Origin: Avena insularis
Taxonomy: Eukaryota; Streptophyta; Magnoliopsida; Poales; Poaceae
Reading direction: 5' to 3'
Assembly (NCBI GenBank): GCA_023614405.1
Contig: CM042694.1
Coordinates: forward strand, 131,569,711 to 131,633,710
DNA length: 64,000 nt
A model generated the notes under the pieces. It saw only the letters and a list, made by a program, of their open reading frames with translations, was not told the origin of the DNA and made no database searches. A program made the translations under genes and the position numbers. Within the stretch, counting starts at the first letter, position 1. Every line of letters starts with the position of its first letter. This document shows positions 37,179-49,139 of this stretch, in pieces.

Positions 37179-37850
37179 TGTCACGGCAGATGCTATAGGT
37201 AGGCTAAAGTTGGGGCCGGATGGACACTAGTGGAATCCAGGGAGGGATAGCGCGGCGGATACCGCACACGAAGAACACACACAGAGACACGATATACCTA
37301 GGTTTTGAGGCTGTCCTAGTGTGGTAAAACCTCTACTCCTACATCTAGATCTTATAATATGATCAAAGGACTAGTACAATCGCTCCTTGAGCTGTATCGA
37401 GAGGAAGAAGATGAAGATAGAGCTTCTGCCTCTCTCTCTACTATGCGCTAGTGCTTAAATGAATTGACCTCCTCCTTGGAGGCCCTGGTGCACCTTATAA
37501 AGGGGTGGCAATGTTACACTTAGGGCTTACGGGGCAAAGCATATTCCCAGCATATTCTGGTACAAAAGTCGTTGGTTAGGCCAGATCCTCTTCCCATCAT
37601 GGGGTCCTTTGATGGGACTTGACCTCTACCCATCCTCTCAGACCGTTGGCAGTCTTACACTATCCCCTCCGAGAATCCTGCGACCAGACCTCGTTCCAGG
37701 TTTTAGGGGCACACTTAACTTAGCGCTTATCTTCTCCAGGAATTCCAGCAGAGAGAGAGAGAAGCACTGACTCTGAGGATGGCTCACACCCTTCTAGTGA
37801 ATGCCAACTCCTGAGTCGCCCCTAACCCAGATAACTCGTCCAGGTGGTAC
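37179..37850 (-). mobile_element. 5' LTR of decayed gypsy element, proximal part
   Basis: Plus-strand start TGTCACGGCAG next to the degenerate primer site. The LTR is interrupted after GGTAC (37846-37850) by the plus-strand element, and continues at 53169-53352, where it ends CCCCCCAACA. Restored length without the insertion would be about 856 bp. Confidence 0.65.
37846..37850. repeat. Target duplication of plus-strand element, left copy
   Basis: GGTAC, identical to 53164-53168. This match fixes the LTR boundaries of the element between them. Confidence 0.8.
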
Positions 37851-39407
37851 TCATACGTCATAAACGTATCTATAATTTTTGATGTTCCATGCTTGTTTTG
37901 TATCAACTTTCTTATGTTTTGTTTACACTTTGAGATATTTTTATACATTTTTTGGAACTAACCTATTAACAAAATGTCGCAGTGCCAGTTGCCTATTTTC
38001 TACTGTTTGTAGTTTCAAAAAATCTAGTAAGGAAATATTCTTGGAATTGGACGGGATAAAAGCCAAAGTCAATATTTTACCAGAAGGAACACGGAGTCCG
38101 AAGGGCAGCCGAAGTGGGGCCACGAGGTGGCCACACCTAGGGCTGGAGCGGCCACCCCTAGGGCGTGTTGCCCCATGGTGTGGGCCCCTCGGGCGCCCAT
38201 CAACCTTGCCCTTCGCCTATAAAAGTACTCTGATACAGATTCCCTAAGGACCCGATCAAAAATCCATGAAAGAGTCTGTATCCGTCGCCATCTCCATCCC
38301 TAGATCGAGGGGATCCGAAGCTCTTCCCAGCACCCTACCGGAGGGGATAGATCATCCCGGAGGCCTTGTTCATCACCATGCCAGCCTCCGGAGTGATGCG
38401 TGAGTAGTTCACCCTTGGATTATGGGTCCATACATTAGCTAGATGGTTGGTTCTCCTCCTTTGTGCTATCATGTTTAGATCTTGTGAGCTCCATTCATGA
38501 TCAAGATCATCTATTTGTAATCTGATATGTTGTTTTTGCGGGGATCCAACGGATATTGAGATACTATGTTAGATTGATTATTGATTCTATCATGTCTATG
38601 TTATTTGTGATCTTGCATGATCTCCATTGCTAGTAGCTATCTTGGCTAAGTAGATGCTTGTAACTCCAAGAGGGAGTATTTATGCTCGATAGTAGGTTCA
38701 TGCCTCTAGTAATCTAGGGAAGTGACAGAAATATCTAAGGTTGTAGATGTGCTGTTGCTACTAGGGATAAAACAACAATCCTTTGTCCATGGGGCAATTG
38801 TATTGTTTACTTTACACACTTTGCTTAATGCAATTATCTATTGCTTGCAACTTAATACTGGAAGGGGTTCGGATGATAACCTGAAGGTGGATTATTAGTC
38901 ATAGGTGTAGTTGGATTATGGTCTATGTATTATGTTGTAATGCCCAATCAAATCTCGTAGGAGTCAAGATGTCTAGTATATGCATTGTTATGCTTTCTCA
39001 ATCTGTCAATTGCCTCGCTGTAATTTGTTCACCCAACATGCTATTTAGCTTAAGGAGAAACACCTCAAGTGAACTGTGGACCCTAGTCCACTCCTTTACA
39101 ATTGATATACCATCTACTGTTTATCGTTTACTGTTTACTTTCTGCAAGCAATTACTATCTTCCACACTATACGTTTAATCCTTTGTTTTCAGCAAAACCA
39201 GTGAGATTGACAACCTCACTGTAAGTTGGGGAAAAGTTATGTGGTTGTGTTGTGTAGGATTCCAAGTTGCTGGCAACACCTTGGAGTTGTTTCCTTACTC
39301 CTACTGGTTCGATAACCTTGCTTTCATAACTGAGGGAAACTTGTTGTTGTGCTCATCATACCTTCCTCTTGGGGTTCCCAACGAGCTCTACATATCTTGA
39401 GCCATCA
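37851..39407 (+). mobile_element. 5' LTR of pol-less gypsy-type element (outer)
   Basis: About 1557 bp, starting TCATACGTCATAAACG (TG start mutated to TC) and ending GAGCCATCA. It matches 51605-53163 along its length. A TATA-like CCTATAAAAG lies near 38216. The flanking GGTAC duplication shows the LTR ends at CATCA, three bases beyond an earlier CCA. Confidence 0.9.
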
Positions 39408-39417
39408 AGCACTTTTC

Positions 39418-39435
39418 TGACGTCGTTGCCGGGGA
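39418..39435 (+). other. Primer-binding site, tRNA-Asp type (mutated)
   Basis: TGACGTCGTTGCCGGGGA, two changes from TGGCGCCGTTGCCGGGGA, the complement of the tRNA-Asp 3' end used by many Triticeae gypsy elements. It lies 10 bases after the LTR. Confidence 0.75.
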
Positions 39436-39615
39436 GTTAAGGAGAGATTCAATCTCTTCCTCCTCGTCAATCACTTTTCAGGGAGAAAGAAGATTCTTGC
39501 AAAAGGAGTCTCTCACAACCAATCTTTTTACTTTGTTATTGTTTTGCTTAGTTTCTCTACTTTATTTTGTTTGCTTCTTTTTATCAAAAATACAAAAAAA
39601 TAGTTCCTACTATAG

Positions 39616-40641
39616 TTGTTATTTTTGTTGGTCTGTTATTGTCTTACTTTATCATGCTTTGTATCAATGGTTGGTTTCTTTGAAACTAGATCTTATTGGC
39701 AAGGTGGGTTCATGGAAGAACAAAAATATTATGAGGAACACCGCTTGTCACAAAAGGGAAACACTTACGGGAACAAATTAATAAATTGTATACCATTGCT
39801 AGAAACGAGTGCTCTACTTATAATGTTACTTATTGCTTTGATAAATCTTGTTGCTGTAGGAGGTACAAACACCTCCCTTTTTAATGTGGGTATAATGATA
39901 ATGTTACCATATCTTCTTATGTTAATGGAAATTATGACTTTTATGATGTGGAACAAATTGAAGAATTTATTCCTTGGAAGGGTGCATTCGAACTTGCTTA
40001 TTTGCTTGAAAATACTGATGATGCATCTTATAAATATGAGGTTTATACTTAAATTTTGCTTTGATAATTATAAGGAAGAAAATGGCTATATTCTTAAATA
40101 TCTTAATAGATGCTCTCCACCAACAGAAGAGACTAATGCCTTGCAGGAGCCTATGGAAGAAGAAATTGCTGAAACTGGAAGCTCATTGGAAGAAAAAGAG
40201 GAGGAGAGTGATGATCAAGAGGAGGAAGAATGGAGCAGCTACCCATGTCTACCTCCCAATAAGAGTAACGCTTTAACTAATACCTTATTCGATCACCCTC
40301 CATGCTTACCAAAGGAGGATGAGTGTGATATTTATATTGTTGAGTTTGTTCATGATGCTACTTAAAATCATTATGAGAGAGGAAAATATGGTTGTTGGAA
40401 TTCTCATGTTACTAAAACACCTCTCTTTATATTGAAAGTTGTAAAGTTGCTCTTGTTTTATGTACCCATTCTTGTTACTATGTGCTTCTTTGATTTATTT
40501 TCTTACAAGATTCCTATGCATAGGAAGTGGGTTAGACTTAAATGTGTATCATATTTGCTCCTTGATGCTCTCTTTTGCTTCAATTCATATTTCTTATGTG
40601 AGCATCTTCTCAAATTACTGAGCCTAGATCAAAGGCGTTAA
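39616..40641 (+). pseudogene. Accessory ORF (ORF2) of outer pol-less element, broken
   Basis: One frame runs 39616-40365, stops once (TAA at 40363-40365), and continues in the same frame to 40641. An acidic segment (EEKEEESDDQEEEEW) precedes FVHDAT, the stop, and YERGKYG. A hydrophobic stretch and MHRKWVRLK, LLDALFCFNSYFLCEH follow. The same blocks, in the same order, occur in the ORF at 46288-47433 of the inner element, which reads through without a stop. Function unknown. The gag expected upstream (39480-39616) is missing or too decayed to read. Confidence 0.7.
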
Positions 40642-41257
40642 AGAAAAGCACTATTGGGAGATAACCCAAATTATTTTTACTTTTAGTAAGTTTTTCTTTT
40701 GTTGAGTCTTGGAAGTTATTGCCTCAGTACTAACCTCTCCTTATCCTTTTTGTGTGGTTTTTGTGCCAAGAATAATCTCTAATGAGAGAGAAGTAAGACT
40801 TGGGAAAGTTGCTGTCCCAAAACAGATTTTTGTGCTTCACTGTAAAACATCGTGAAAAATCCTTGTATGTCGGATTGAGCTGTAATTTTCTGGCCTTATG
40901 CCCTAGGTTATTATCTAACTTTCGTTAGTTTAGAACTTTTTGATTTGAGCAACAGAAGGTCTTCAAAAAAATAGTTTTTACCTGCTGGTCTATTTTGACA
41001 GATTTCTGCCATTATTTGCATTGGCCTCTTAATCTCTTTCTCTTTGAGTTCTCTTTGATCACTTGAGCTTTTAGAAGGAATTGCTATAGTAGCTTGTGTT
41101 TTAATGGAACTTTTACTTGTGTTGAAACTAAACCCAAAGACTTATTATCTTGAATACACTAATGTTGCTAATAAAGATTGTGTGAAGTTTTATATGAAGG
41201 AAATTTTCAAGTGTAGGGAAGAATAATGTGATGAGATGAAGTATGGACAAAATATCA

Positions 41258-41327
41258 AGCTTGGGGATGCCACCCGTGTCACCCCAAGAAATATTCAAGA
41301 GGTACAAGCATCAAAGCTTGGGGATGC
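41258..41327 (+). repeat. Two internal PPT-like motifs (outer element)
   Basis: AGCTTGGGGATGC occurs at 41258-41270 and again at 41315-41327. The same 13-mer forms the polypurine tract at 51591-51603 beside the 3' LTR. Confidence 0.9.
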
Positions 41328-42231
41328 CCAAGGTATCCCCTTCTTCATCAATAAAAATCTCAGATTTTCTTCCAAAACACTTCATTTGTATTGTTTCATG
41401 CACAATTGTGTTGTTCTTGGAGCATCTTTATTTTTATTTTTAGTTTTCTTTTGTTCGGTTTACTTAAATAAATTGGTTGGACCCCCGCATTCATATGTTG
41501 TTTCAAATAAGTTGATTGGTGTTGGAAAAGAGTAGGAAGCTTCATGCTTATAAGTGGTACAAAAGGAGCTTGTTTTGACTGTGGACTAGACTTATCATGT
41601 CATGTTTGATGTTGCTTTGACCTTATGCTTAGTGATTATTGTTTTAGCATGACTTGTTCCAAACAATTGAGATTGCCTAATGTGCCTTGAAAGAATCATG
41701 CGTTGTTTTAGCATACAAAAGCATAATATTGTGGTATTCTCCTTTGATGCTTTATTTGGGTTGATTTGGCACATTCTTACACCATGTTAAGACTATGAAC
41801 AAGTCACCTTAGCCTCTATGATCATTTAGTTTTTGACTTGTAATATCACTTTATGCTTTAATTAAGAATGTGTTATCACTTTGCATGATTATGGCCATTA
41901 TTGCTCTCTTAGTTGATCGCTCCCAGTCTTTTGCTAGCCTCCACCTGTACCAAGTATGAGTTCTACTCATGCATCCAACCTCCAAGAAAACCAAGTTATT
42001 CCAAAGAGTCCACTATAAATTCCCATTCATGGTGTGTTACACTATTCTAAGTATATTCATGTTTTTATCTACCTTCCAAATTAAACTTTTGTTATGTGAA
42101 AATTAGTGATTAAAGCTCTCACAAACTTGATGGCACACTTTATTTTCTTGCACTTAATAAACTTGAACCATTGTGTCCATCTATGTTGCTTATATGCTTA
42201 CACTTTATAAGTTGCAAATTAGCAGAACCAT

Positions 42232-42236
42232 GAAAC
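42232..42236. repeat. Target duplication of inner element, left copy
   Basis: GAAAC, one base different from GATAC at 50499-50503. The corresponding ancestral site can be read from the inner element itself near 44695-44705. Confidence 0.6.
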
Positions 42237-43598
42237 TAATGTCTATGCATGCTTCTATTCTTGTAGACAGTGTTGGGCCTCCAAGTGCAGAGGTTTGTAG
42301 AACAGCAGCAAGGTTCACTTAAGTGGATCACCCGAGGTTTATCGAACTCAGGGAGGAAGTGGTCAAAGGTATCCCTCTTAAGCAACCCTGCAATCAAGAT
42401 ACAAGAAGTCTCTTGTGTCCCCAACACACCCAATACACTTGTCAGGTGTATAGGTGCACTAGTTCGGCGAAGAGATAGTGAAATACAAGTAATATGGATG
42501 ATTATAAGTGGTAATTGCAATCTGAAATAAGAGTGGCAGCAAGCAAACATGTAATAGAACTGATTGTAAATGGTGTTTCAATGCTTAGAAACAAGGCCTA
42601 GGGATCATACTTTCACTAGTGGACACTCTCATATAAATATCTTCTCTTTATGATGCTACCCTGAACTACTCTCCGGTTGGATGATGTAGGGCTATAACAG
42701 CACACCTTAAAGTTCGCATTCCCCATCTAGATAACCCCTCACTATCACCTTGAGGGCTAGATGGTTCCAACAAACACCACAATCTCATAGAGACATCCAA
42801 CTCAAATTATACTCATGATAACTATTTATGTAATCTTAGCCAAAGTGCCACACGGTGTGCACACTGTCAACTTCACACACGTGGGGATAAGCAGAGATTA
42901 ATTTAAGCACTTGAGTAGCAAAATAGATCTATAGATTACAAAGCTCATGATCTCATAAGATCACGCATAGAGAGATGAACACATAGCTACTTGTAGAGCC
43001 CTTAGCTCCGAGAGATAACTACTCCCTCTACATCATGGGAGTCAGCAATAGCGATGGAGATGGCGGTGGAGTCGATGGATATGGATCCGGGGGCACTTCC
43101 CCGTTCTGGCAGGGTGCCGGAATAGAGACTTCTATCCCCCGACTCTCCTCTTCGGTGGCGGTGGCGCTGTAGAACTTTTCGTGGAATTCTGATCTGATGC
43201 CTAGGGTTTTCGTCCCTAGAGGCTTTTATAGGCGAAGATGCAAGGTCGGTGGGCGCCCGAGGGGCCCACACCACCCCTTGGCATGACCTGGGCTGGCCCG
43301 CGCCACCAGGTGGTGTAGACACCTTGTGGCCCCTCTCTGTCTCGTCTTATGGCCCCGTGAGTCTTCTGGTAAAATATTGACTTTGGCTTTTGTCTGGTCC
43401 AATTCCGAGAATATTTCTTTTCCAGCTTTTCTGAAACCAAAAACCGCAGAAAACATGCAACTGGCATTGTGGCATCTTGTTAATAGGTTAGTTCCATAAA
43501 ATGTATAAAAATACCTCAAAGTATGAACAAAACATAAGAAAGTAGATACTAAACAAGCATGGAACATGAAAAATTATAGATACGTTTACGACGTATCA
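42237..43598 (-). mobile_element. 3' LTR of inner pol-less gypsy-type element
   Basis: About 1362 bp. On the minus strand it runs from TGATACGTCGTAAACG to GCATAGACATTA. It matches 49140-50498 closely, with scattered substitutions. A polypurine tract lies just outside at 43599-43611. Confidence 0.9.
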
Positions 43599-43611
43599 AC
43601 ATCCCCAAGCT
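43599..43611 (-). other. Polypurine tract of inner element
   Basis: Minus-strand AGCTTGGGGATGT directly abutting the 3' LTR start; it would prime plus-strand DNA synthesis. Confidence 0.75.
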
Positions 43612-46287
43612 TAACTCCTGCTCATCCTCGAGTAGGTAAGTGATAAAAAAGAATAAATTTTGAGGTGACATGCACCATCACAATCTTGATCAAGGTATTT
43701 GTAAAACATTCATAGCTGGGATCATAGTACTTTAACATAGCATGAAAGATATAGTTCTAACAATAATACATAGCAACTATGTTGTAACATGAAAAGGTAT
43801 AAAAAAAAGATTCATGAATAACAATGCTTTGAAATACGTTTGTTTCTTTCACATATAGAAAACATAATGAGAATGGTATTCAACTTATCCCTCATGGTGT
43901 AGCAAAACATAAATGCATAGGACACCTTCCGAGTTCATAAGGGTGACTAGATACAAATAATTTAAGAACAAGAATATCAAAGTTATGGACCAATCAACAA
44001 GTTTTGGGACAATGCACATTAAACTAAGAATGACCACTATGCTCTCTCAATAGGTGCATAAAGATAGAAGATGGAGACTCAACATAAAAGTAAAAGAAAG
44101 GCCCTTCATAGAAGGAAGCAGGGATTCAAGTCTCATAAAGAGCTTCCAAAAATTATCGTACCTATTAGCTTTCAGCTCTCATTGCCCCTATCATAAGCAT
44201 CTTTAGGTGATTAAGGTTAAAGTTAAAAAATATGAGGATATGCCTGACAAGTTATAAGCTTAAAATCTCATGCCCCTTGCTTACGAGTACCGAACCTCAT
44301 GCTACTCACTTTAGTCACGAGTAAGTTCTTGTCATTGTAAGTATATGTGTATCATAGAGAACCGCCAATGGGGTACCCCTTGGGCGATGTTACAGAAGCT
44401 TTCCCATATCAAAATGACAAGGCAAGCAGACAATGGGCATCTCATCGATCTTTTTGTATGCTATTTGCATAGGTTTTCCCTTTTTCTTTTTTAGGATGCT
44501 TCACGGATTGCTCACTATGGTTATGCTGCACGTTTACACCATGATTAGGCATGGCTTAGACTAGTCGCCCAGGTGTTTCTCTAACACATATACGAACTAC
44601 ATGAGCCTTACAAGATCCCCTTTCATTTCACACCGCTAGGATCCATAAGCAAAAGAACATGATATCAATTAAATAAAGTGCAATGTTGAAAGCGTTCCCC
44701 ATGGTAACATGGTTCTGCTAATTCACAACTTACAAAATGCAAGCATATACGCAACATAGATGGGCACAATGGTTCAAGTTTATTAAGTGCAAGAAAGTAA
44801 AGTGTGCCATCAAGTTCGTGAGAGCTTTAATCACTAATTTTCACATAACAAGTTTAATTTGGAAGGTAGATAAAAACATGAATATACTTGGAATAGCAAT
44901 AACGCTAAAAGGTAGGTATGGTGTACTCTTTGGAATAACTTGGTTTTATTTGGAGTTGGATGCATGAGTGGAACTCATACTTGGTACATGTGGAGGCTAG
45001 CAAAAGACTGTGAGTGACCAACTAAGAGAGCAATAATGGCCATAATCATGCAAAGCCACAAAACATTATTAATTAAAGCATAAAGTGATATTACAAGTCG
45101 AAAACTAAATGATCATAGAGGCTATGGTGACTTGGTATAGTCTTAAAATGGTGTGAGCATGCACCAAGTCAACCCAAATAAAGCATCAAAGGAGAATACC
45201 ACAATATTATGCTTTTATATGCTAAGGCAACGCATGATTCTTTCAAGGCACATTAAGCAATCTCAATTGTTTGTAACAAGTCATGCTACAATAATAATCA
45301 CTGAGCATAAAGTCATAACAATATCAAACATGACATGATAAAGTCTAGGCCACAGTCAAAACAAGACTCCTTTTTGTGCCACTATAAGCATGGAACTTCC
45401 TACTCTTTTCCAACACCAATCGAAAACTAAAGCTAAACGCAGTGCTAGCAAAGGAGAACACTCACAGAACAATAATTGTGAAACTAGAGTGTTCTAAGCA
45501 ATGAATAACGGGGTGTGTATCTCTCCAAAAGAAGTGTGTTGGGATCCAACCAACTTATTTAATCAAACCAAACAAAAGAAAACTAAAAACAAAGATGCTC
45601 CAAGAATAACACATAGTGCATAAGGTAATTAAAATAAAGTGTCTAGAAAGAAGACCTGAGATTATTGATGAAGAAGGGGATGCCTTGGGCATCCCCAAGC
45701 TTTGACGCTTGTACTTCTTGAATATTTCTTGGGGTGACACGGGTGGCATCCCCAAGCTTGAGATTTTGTCCATACTTCATCTTATCACATTGTTCTTCCC
45801 TACACTTGAAAATTTCCTTCATACAAAACTTCACATAATCTTCATTAGCAACATTACTGCACTCAAGAAAATAAGTATTTAGGTTCAGTTTCAACACATG
45901 TAAAACTTCCATTAAAACATAAGCTACTGTAGCAGTTCCTTCTAAAAGCTCAAGTGATCAAAAAGAACTCAAAGAGAAAGAGATTAAGAGGCAAATGCAA
46001 ATAATGGCAGAAATTTGTCAAAACAGACCAGCAGGTAAAAACCTATTTTTTCGAAGACCTTCTGTTGCTAAAATATAAAAGTGATAAACTAATGAAAGTT
46101 AGATAACAACCTGGGTAAGAATCACAAAAAATTACAGCTCAATCCGACGTACAGAGTTTTTTCACGAATTTTTATAGCGAAGCACAAAAAATCTGTTTCG
46201 GGATAGCAACTTTCCCAAGTCTTACTTCTCTCTCATTAGAGGTTATTCTTGGCACAAAAACCAAACAAAAAGGATAAGGAGAGCTTA
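43612..46287 (-). mobile_element. Non-coding 3' internal region of inner element
   Basis: About 2.7 kb downstream of ORF2 with no supported coding. It is alignable in places to the outer element (40640-42231 and 50504-51604 on the plus strand). It includes two PPT-like motifs at 45689-45701 and 45746-45758. No protease, RT or integrase sequence was seen. Confidence 0.7.
45689..45758 (-). repeat. Two internal PPT-like motifs (inner element)
   Basis: Minus-strand AGCTTGGGGATGC at 45746-45758 and at 45689-45701, matching the paired motifs in the outer element at 41258 and 41315. Confidence 0.9.
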
Positions 46288-47433
46288 TTACAAAGGCAAT
46301 AAATTCCAAGACTCAACAAAACAAAAATAAACTGAAAGTAAAAATATAATGGGTTGTCTCCCAAAAGCTCTTTCTTTGTAGCCATTAAGATAGGCATGAT
46401 AATTTTGATGATGCTCACATAAGAAAAATGAGTTGAAGTAAAAGAGAGCATCAAGAAGAAAATATGGAACAAATTTAAGTCTAACCCACTTCCTATGAAA
46501 AATAATCTTGTAAAGAAAAAAGTCATTAAAGCACAAAGAAACAAGCATAAGAAAGCAAAACAAGTGCAACTTCAAAATTTTCAACATAAAGAGGGGAAAC
46601 TTAATATTGTTGAGATACATAAAACCATGTTTCCCTCTCTCATAATAACAATAACTTTCAGTAGCATCATGAATAAAATTAACAATATAACTATCACATA
46701 AAACATTCTTATCATGAGCCACATGCATAAAAGAATTAATACTCCCCACATAAACATAGTCATTCTTATTAATTATAGTGGGAGCAAATTCAACAAAATA
46801 GCTATCATTATTATTCTCATCCCCATAATCATCAAATATAGGAGGCACATTGTAATCGTAATTAATTTTCTCCTCAATAGTAGGTGGACTAAAAATATCA
46901 TATTCATTATTGTAATCATCATATATTGGAGGTATAGTGTCATCATAAGCAATATAATAGTTATTTTCCGAAGTGTGTTCATTTGTAAACATATCATCAT
47001 TGGAAGGAACATGGATAGTACTAATAGTACAACAATTATTAACGTCATCATTTTTAGAATTGGTATCGAAGAGATTTTCAATATCAAAAGTAGTGTGCTT
47101 TTCCCAATCATGATCACTACAATAGGTAATAGGCATAGGAACATCATCGAGTTCAGACTCATCGAAAACTATAATAGGAGCAACATGGTTAGGGGGGAAT
47201 ACCGTTTCCTCCCTCCTTTTACTCCTCCTCTTCTTCTTTTCCTTCTTCTCTTTAGGAGGGAGAGGCTTGAAAGGAAGCTTCTCCATATACCCTGGTTTAT
47301 TGTTAGAGACAATAGAAGAAACTTTGGAGGATTCCTTCTTTTCATTAATAAGATCAAAATACATATTAGTCCTGTCATATTTTGGTAAAATATCATCTTT
47401 ATAATATTTTTTATGTAAGTATTTGTGTGACAA
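46288..47433 (-). CDS. Accessory ORF2 of inner pol-less element, unknown function
   Basis: An uninterrupted 381-residue frame downstream of gag, in a different frame. It opens with MSHKYLHKKYY and has a strongly basic run at about 61-74 (KEKKEKKKRRSKRR). A long Asn/Asp/Tyr-rich middle follows, with repeats of the type IPPIYDDY and VPPIFDDY. The C-terminal part has FIHDAT, YERGKHG, a hydrophobic stretch at about 279-308 and HRKWVRLKFVPYFLLDALF. That segment is shared with the outer element at 40345-40620. No known domain is recognised. A membrane or envelope-like role is possible but unproven; it could also be an RNA-binding accessory. Confidence 0.7.
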   Translation of the reverse strand: MSHKYLHKKYYKDDILPKYDRTNMYFDLINEKKESSKVSSIVSNNKPGYMEKLPFKPLPPKEKKEKKKRRSKRREETVFPPNHVAPIIVFDESELDDVPMPITYCSDHDWEKHTTFDIENLFDTNSKNDDVNNCCTISTIHVPSNDDMFTNEHTSENNYYIAYDDTIPPIYDDYNNEYDIFSPPTIEEKINYDYNVPPIFDDYGDENNNDSYFVEFAPTIINKNDYVYVGSINSFMHVAHDKNVLCDSYIVNFIHDATESYCYYERGKHGFMYLNNIKFPLFMLKILKLHLFCFLMLVSLCFNDFFLYKIIFHRKWVRLKFVPYFLLDALFYFNSFFLCEHHQNYHAYLNGYKERAFGRQPIIFLLSVYFCFVESWNLLPL

Positions 47434-47509
47434 TTATCAACACAATAAAGATGACAACCATGCAGGACGCTATTCATATCAAAAGCACTCCTATCTACCA
47501 AAGAAGATT

Positions 47510-48880
47510 TTATGATAATTCTTCACACCCCAAAAATAATGTAAGTTCATCATGCTGATTAGGAGTGATCATGTCATCACAATACAAACTTGTAGTACTC
47601 ATTGGATTAGAAGGGCTATTATTATGTCCTGAGCATTGAAAATTTAAATGACCCACTTCAAAGCAAAGTTCACAAATAAAAGGATAGAGGGCACAAATGT
47701 TTTTACCAAGATCATTTAGAGCCCTATACCACATTCTAGTTTTTTCATTCCTATGGGTGATACAATATTATTCTTCAATTTGATTCTTCTCACAAGGTCT
47801 ATGTATTCCACAAAAAATTACATGCTTATAAGAAATAGTACTTTCAGAGGTTTGAGCATGTTTGTTGCTATCATTAATAACAATTTCATTTTTCATGCAA
47901 GTGTATTTAAAAGATTCATGATACATGTCCCATTTTTCTTTAGGAGCATTAATATGAGAAGCAAAGGCTCTACAACAATCAACAAGAATTTGAGGATCAA
48001 GACCATATTTAGCACTAAGCTCTTGAAAATCAGCAGTTCGAGCAAAAGACTTAATGTAATCATACTCATAATTTATGCCTGGTTCTTTACCTTTGTCGTT
48101 ATCCCAATCTTCGATATTGCTTTGAATTGTTTCAAGAAGATCCCACTTAGCTTTGACCTCCTTACTTGTGAAGGATCCCTCTAAACAGGTATCTAGATAG
48201 TCCTTGTAATGTCCCGAAAGCCTTGCATAAAAATTATTAATAACAATATTCCTGGGGAGCTCATGAATGGGACATTTGAGCATTAGTGACTTCAATCTCC
48301 CCCATGCTTGGGCAATACTTTCTCCATCACGAGGATGAAAATTATAAATATAATTCCTATCTTTATGAATTTCATGAGGATGATAAAATTTAGAGTAAAA
48401 GAGATATTCAAGTTCCTTCCACTCCGAATGATGAGGATCGTCTAGTAGCTCATACCACTCCCTTGATTTGCCCTTAAGTGATAAAGAGAATAGCTTCCTC
48501 TTAACTTGGTTCATTGAAATACCTACACACTTCAACAACTCGCATAATTCATGTATAAAGAGTAAATGATCACCAGGATGGACAGTTCCATCTCCAAAAT
48601 AGCAGTTATTCATAACACGTTCAACAATTTCCATAGGTATTTCAAAAGGGATGCTTTCAGTATGTGGATTTAAAATATCAAAAGTATCCTTAGAATTACC
48701 ACATATAGGAGATAAAGTATCACCAGAGTAAATTTTCTCCTTTAAAGCTGGGGAACTAAAAAGATCATTTTCATAAAAACTAACTTCCCCAAGCTTAGAC
48801 GTTTCCATAGCATTAGTAACAAAGGTGTTCAAAAATTTCATACTAATAACATTGCTATTAGCATGCAAAGAAAGTTCCAT
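47510..48880 (-). CDS. gag of inner pol-less element
   Basis: A 370-residue frame starts at 48880 (MELSLHANSNVIS) and stops at 47768 (TAA). The same frame reopens and runs to 47510. The retrotransposon gag domain lies at about 110-245 (FSLSLKGKSREWYELL, WKELEYLFYSKFY, SIAQAWGRLKSL). Past the stop there is a zinc knuckle of CX2CX4HX4C form (CELCFEVGHLNFQC). So either one mutation split gag, or readthrough joins the two parts. Gag packages element RNA into virus-like particles. No pol follows; the enzymes would have to come from another element. Confidence 0.85.
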
Positions 48881-49110
48881 GGGTTTTTAATTTTCTTTTC
48901 AAACCATTTATGTTCTACCTTAGGAAAAATACTAAAATACTCTCTATTTTTGTTGTTGTTTTCCATTAAGCCTAACTAGTGAAAATAAAAACAAGAAACA
49001 AAAAGATATAATTGCAGAATCTAAAGGAAATAACTTCGAGCACTCACACACCAGCTACAGTACTAGAAGATAGCTTGGTAGCCAGAGGATGTGAGTACCT
49101 TTTACCTTAC

Positions 49111-49129
49111 CTCCCTGGCAACGGCACCA
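49111..49129 (-). other. Primer-binding site, tRNA-Asp type
   Basis: Minus-strand TGGTGCCGTTGCCAGGGAG, two changes from the tRNA-Asp complement TGGCGCCGTTGCCGGGGA, 10 bases from the LTR edge at 49140. Confidence 0.8.
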
Positions 49130-49139
49130 GAAAATAGCT

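Noticed and set aside
38216..38226. TATA box of a host gene
   Set aside because: It lies in an LTR and recurs in the sister LTR copies; it is the retrotransposon promoter.
46714..47388. 224-codon plus-strand ORF rich in Ile
   Set aside because: Antisense of ORF2 in an AT-rich stretch; no independent support.
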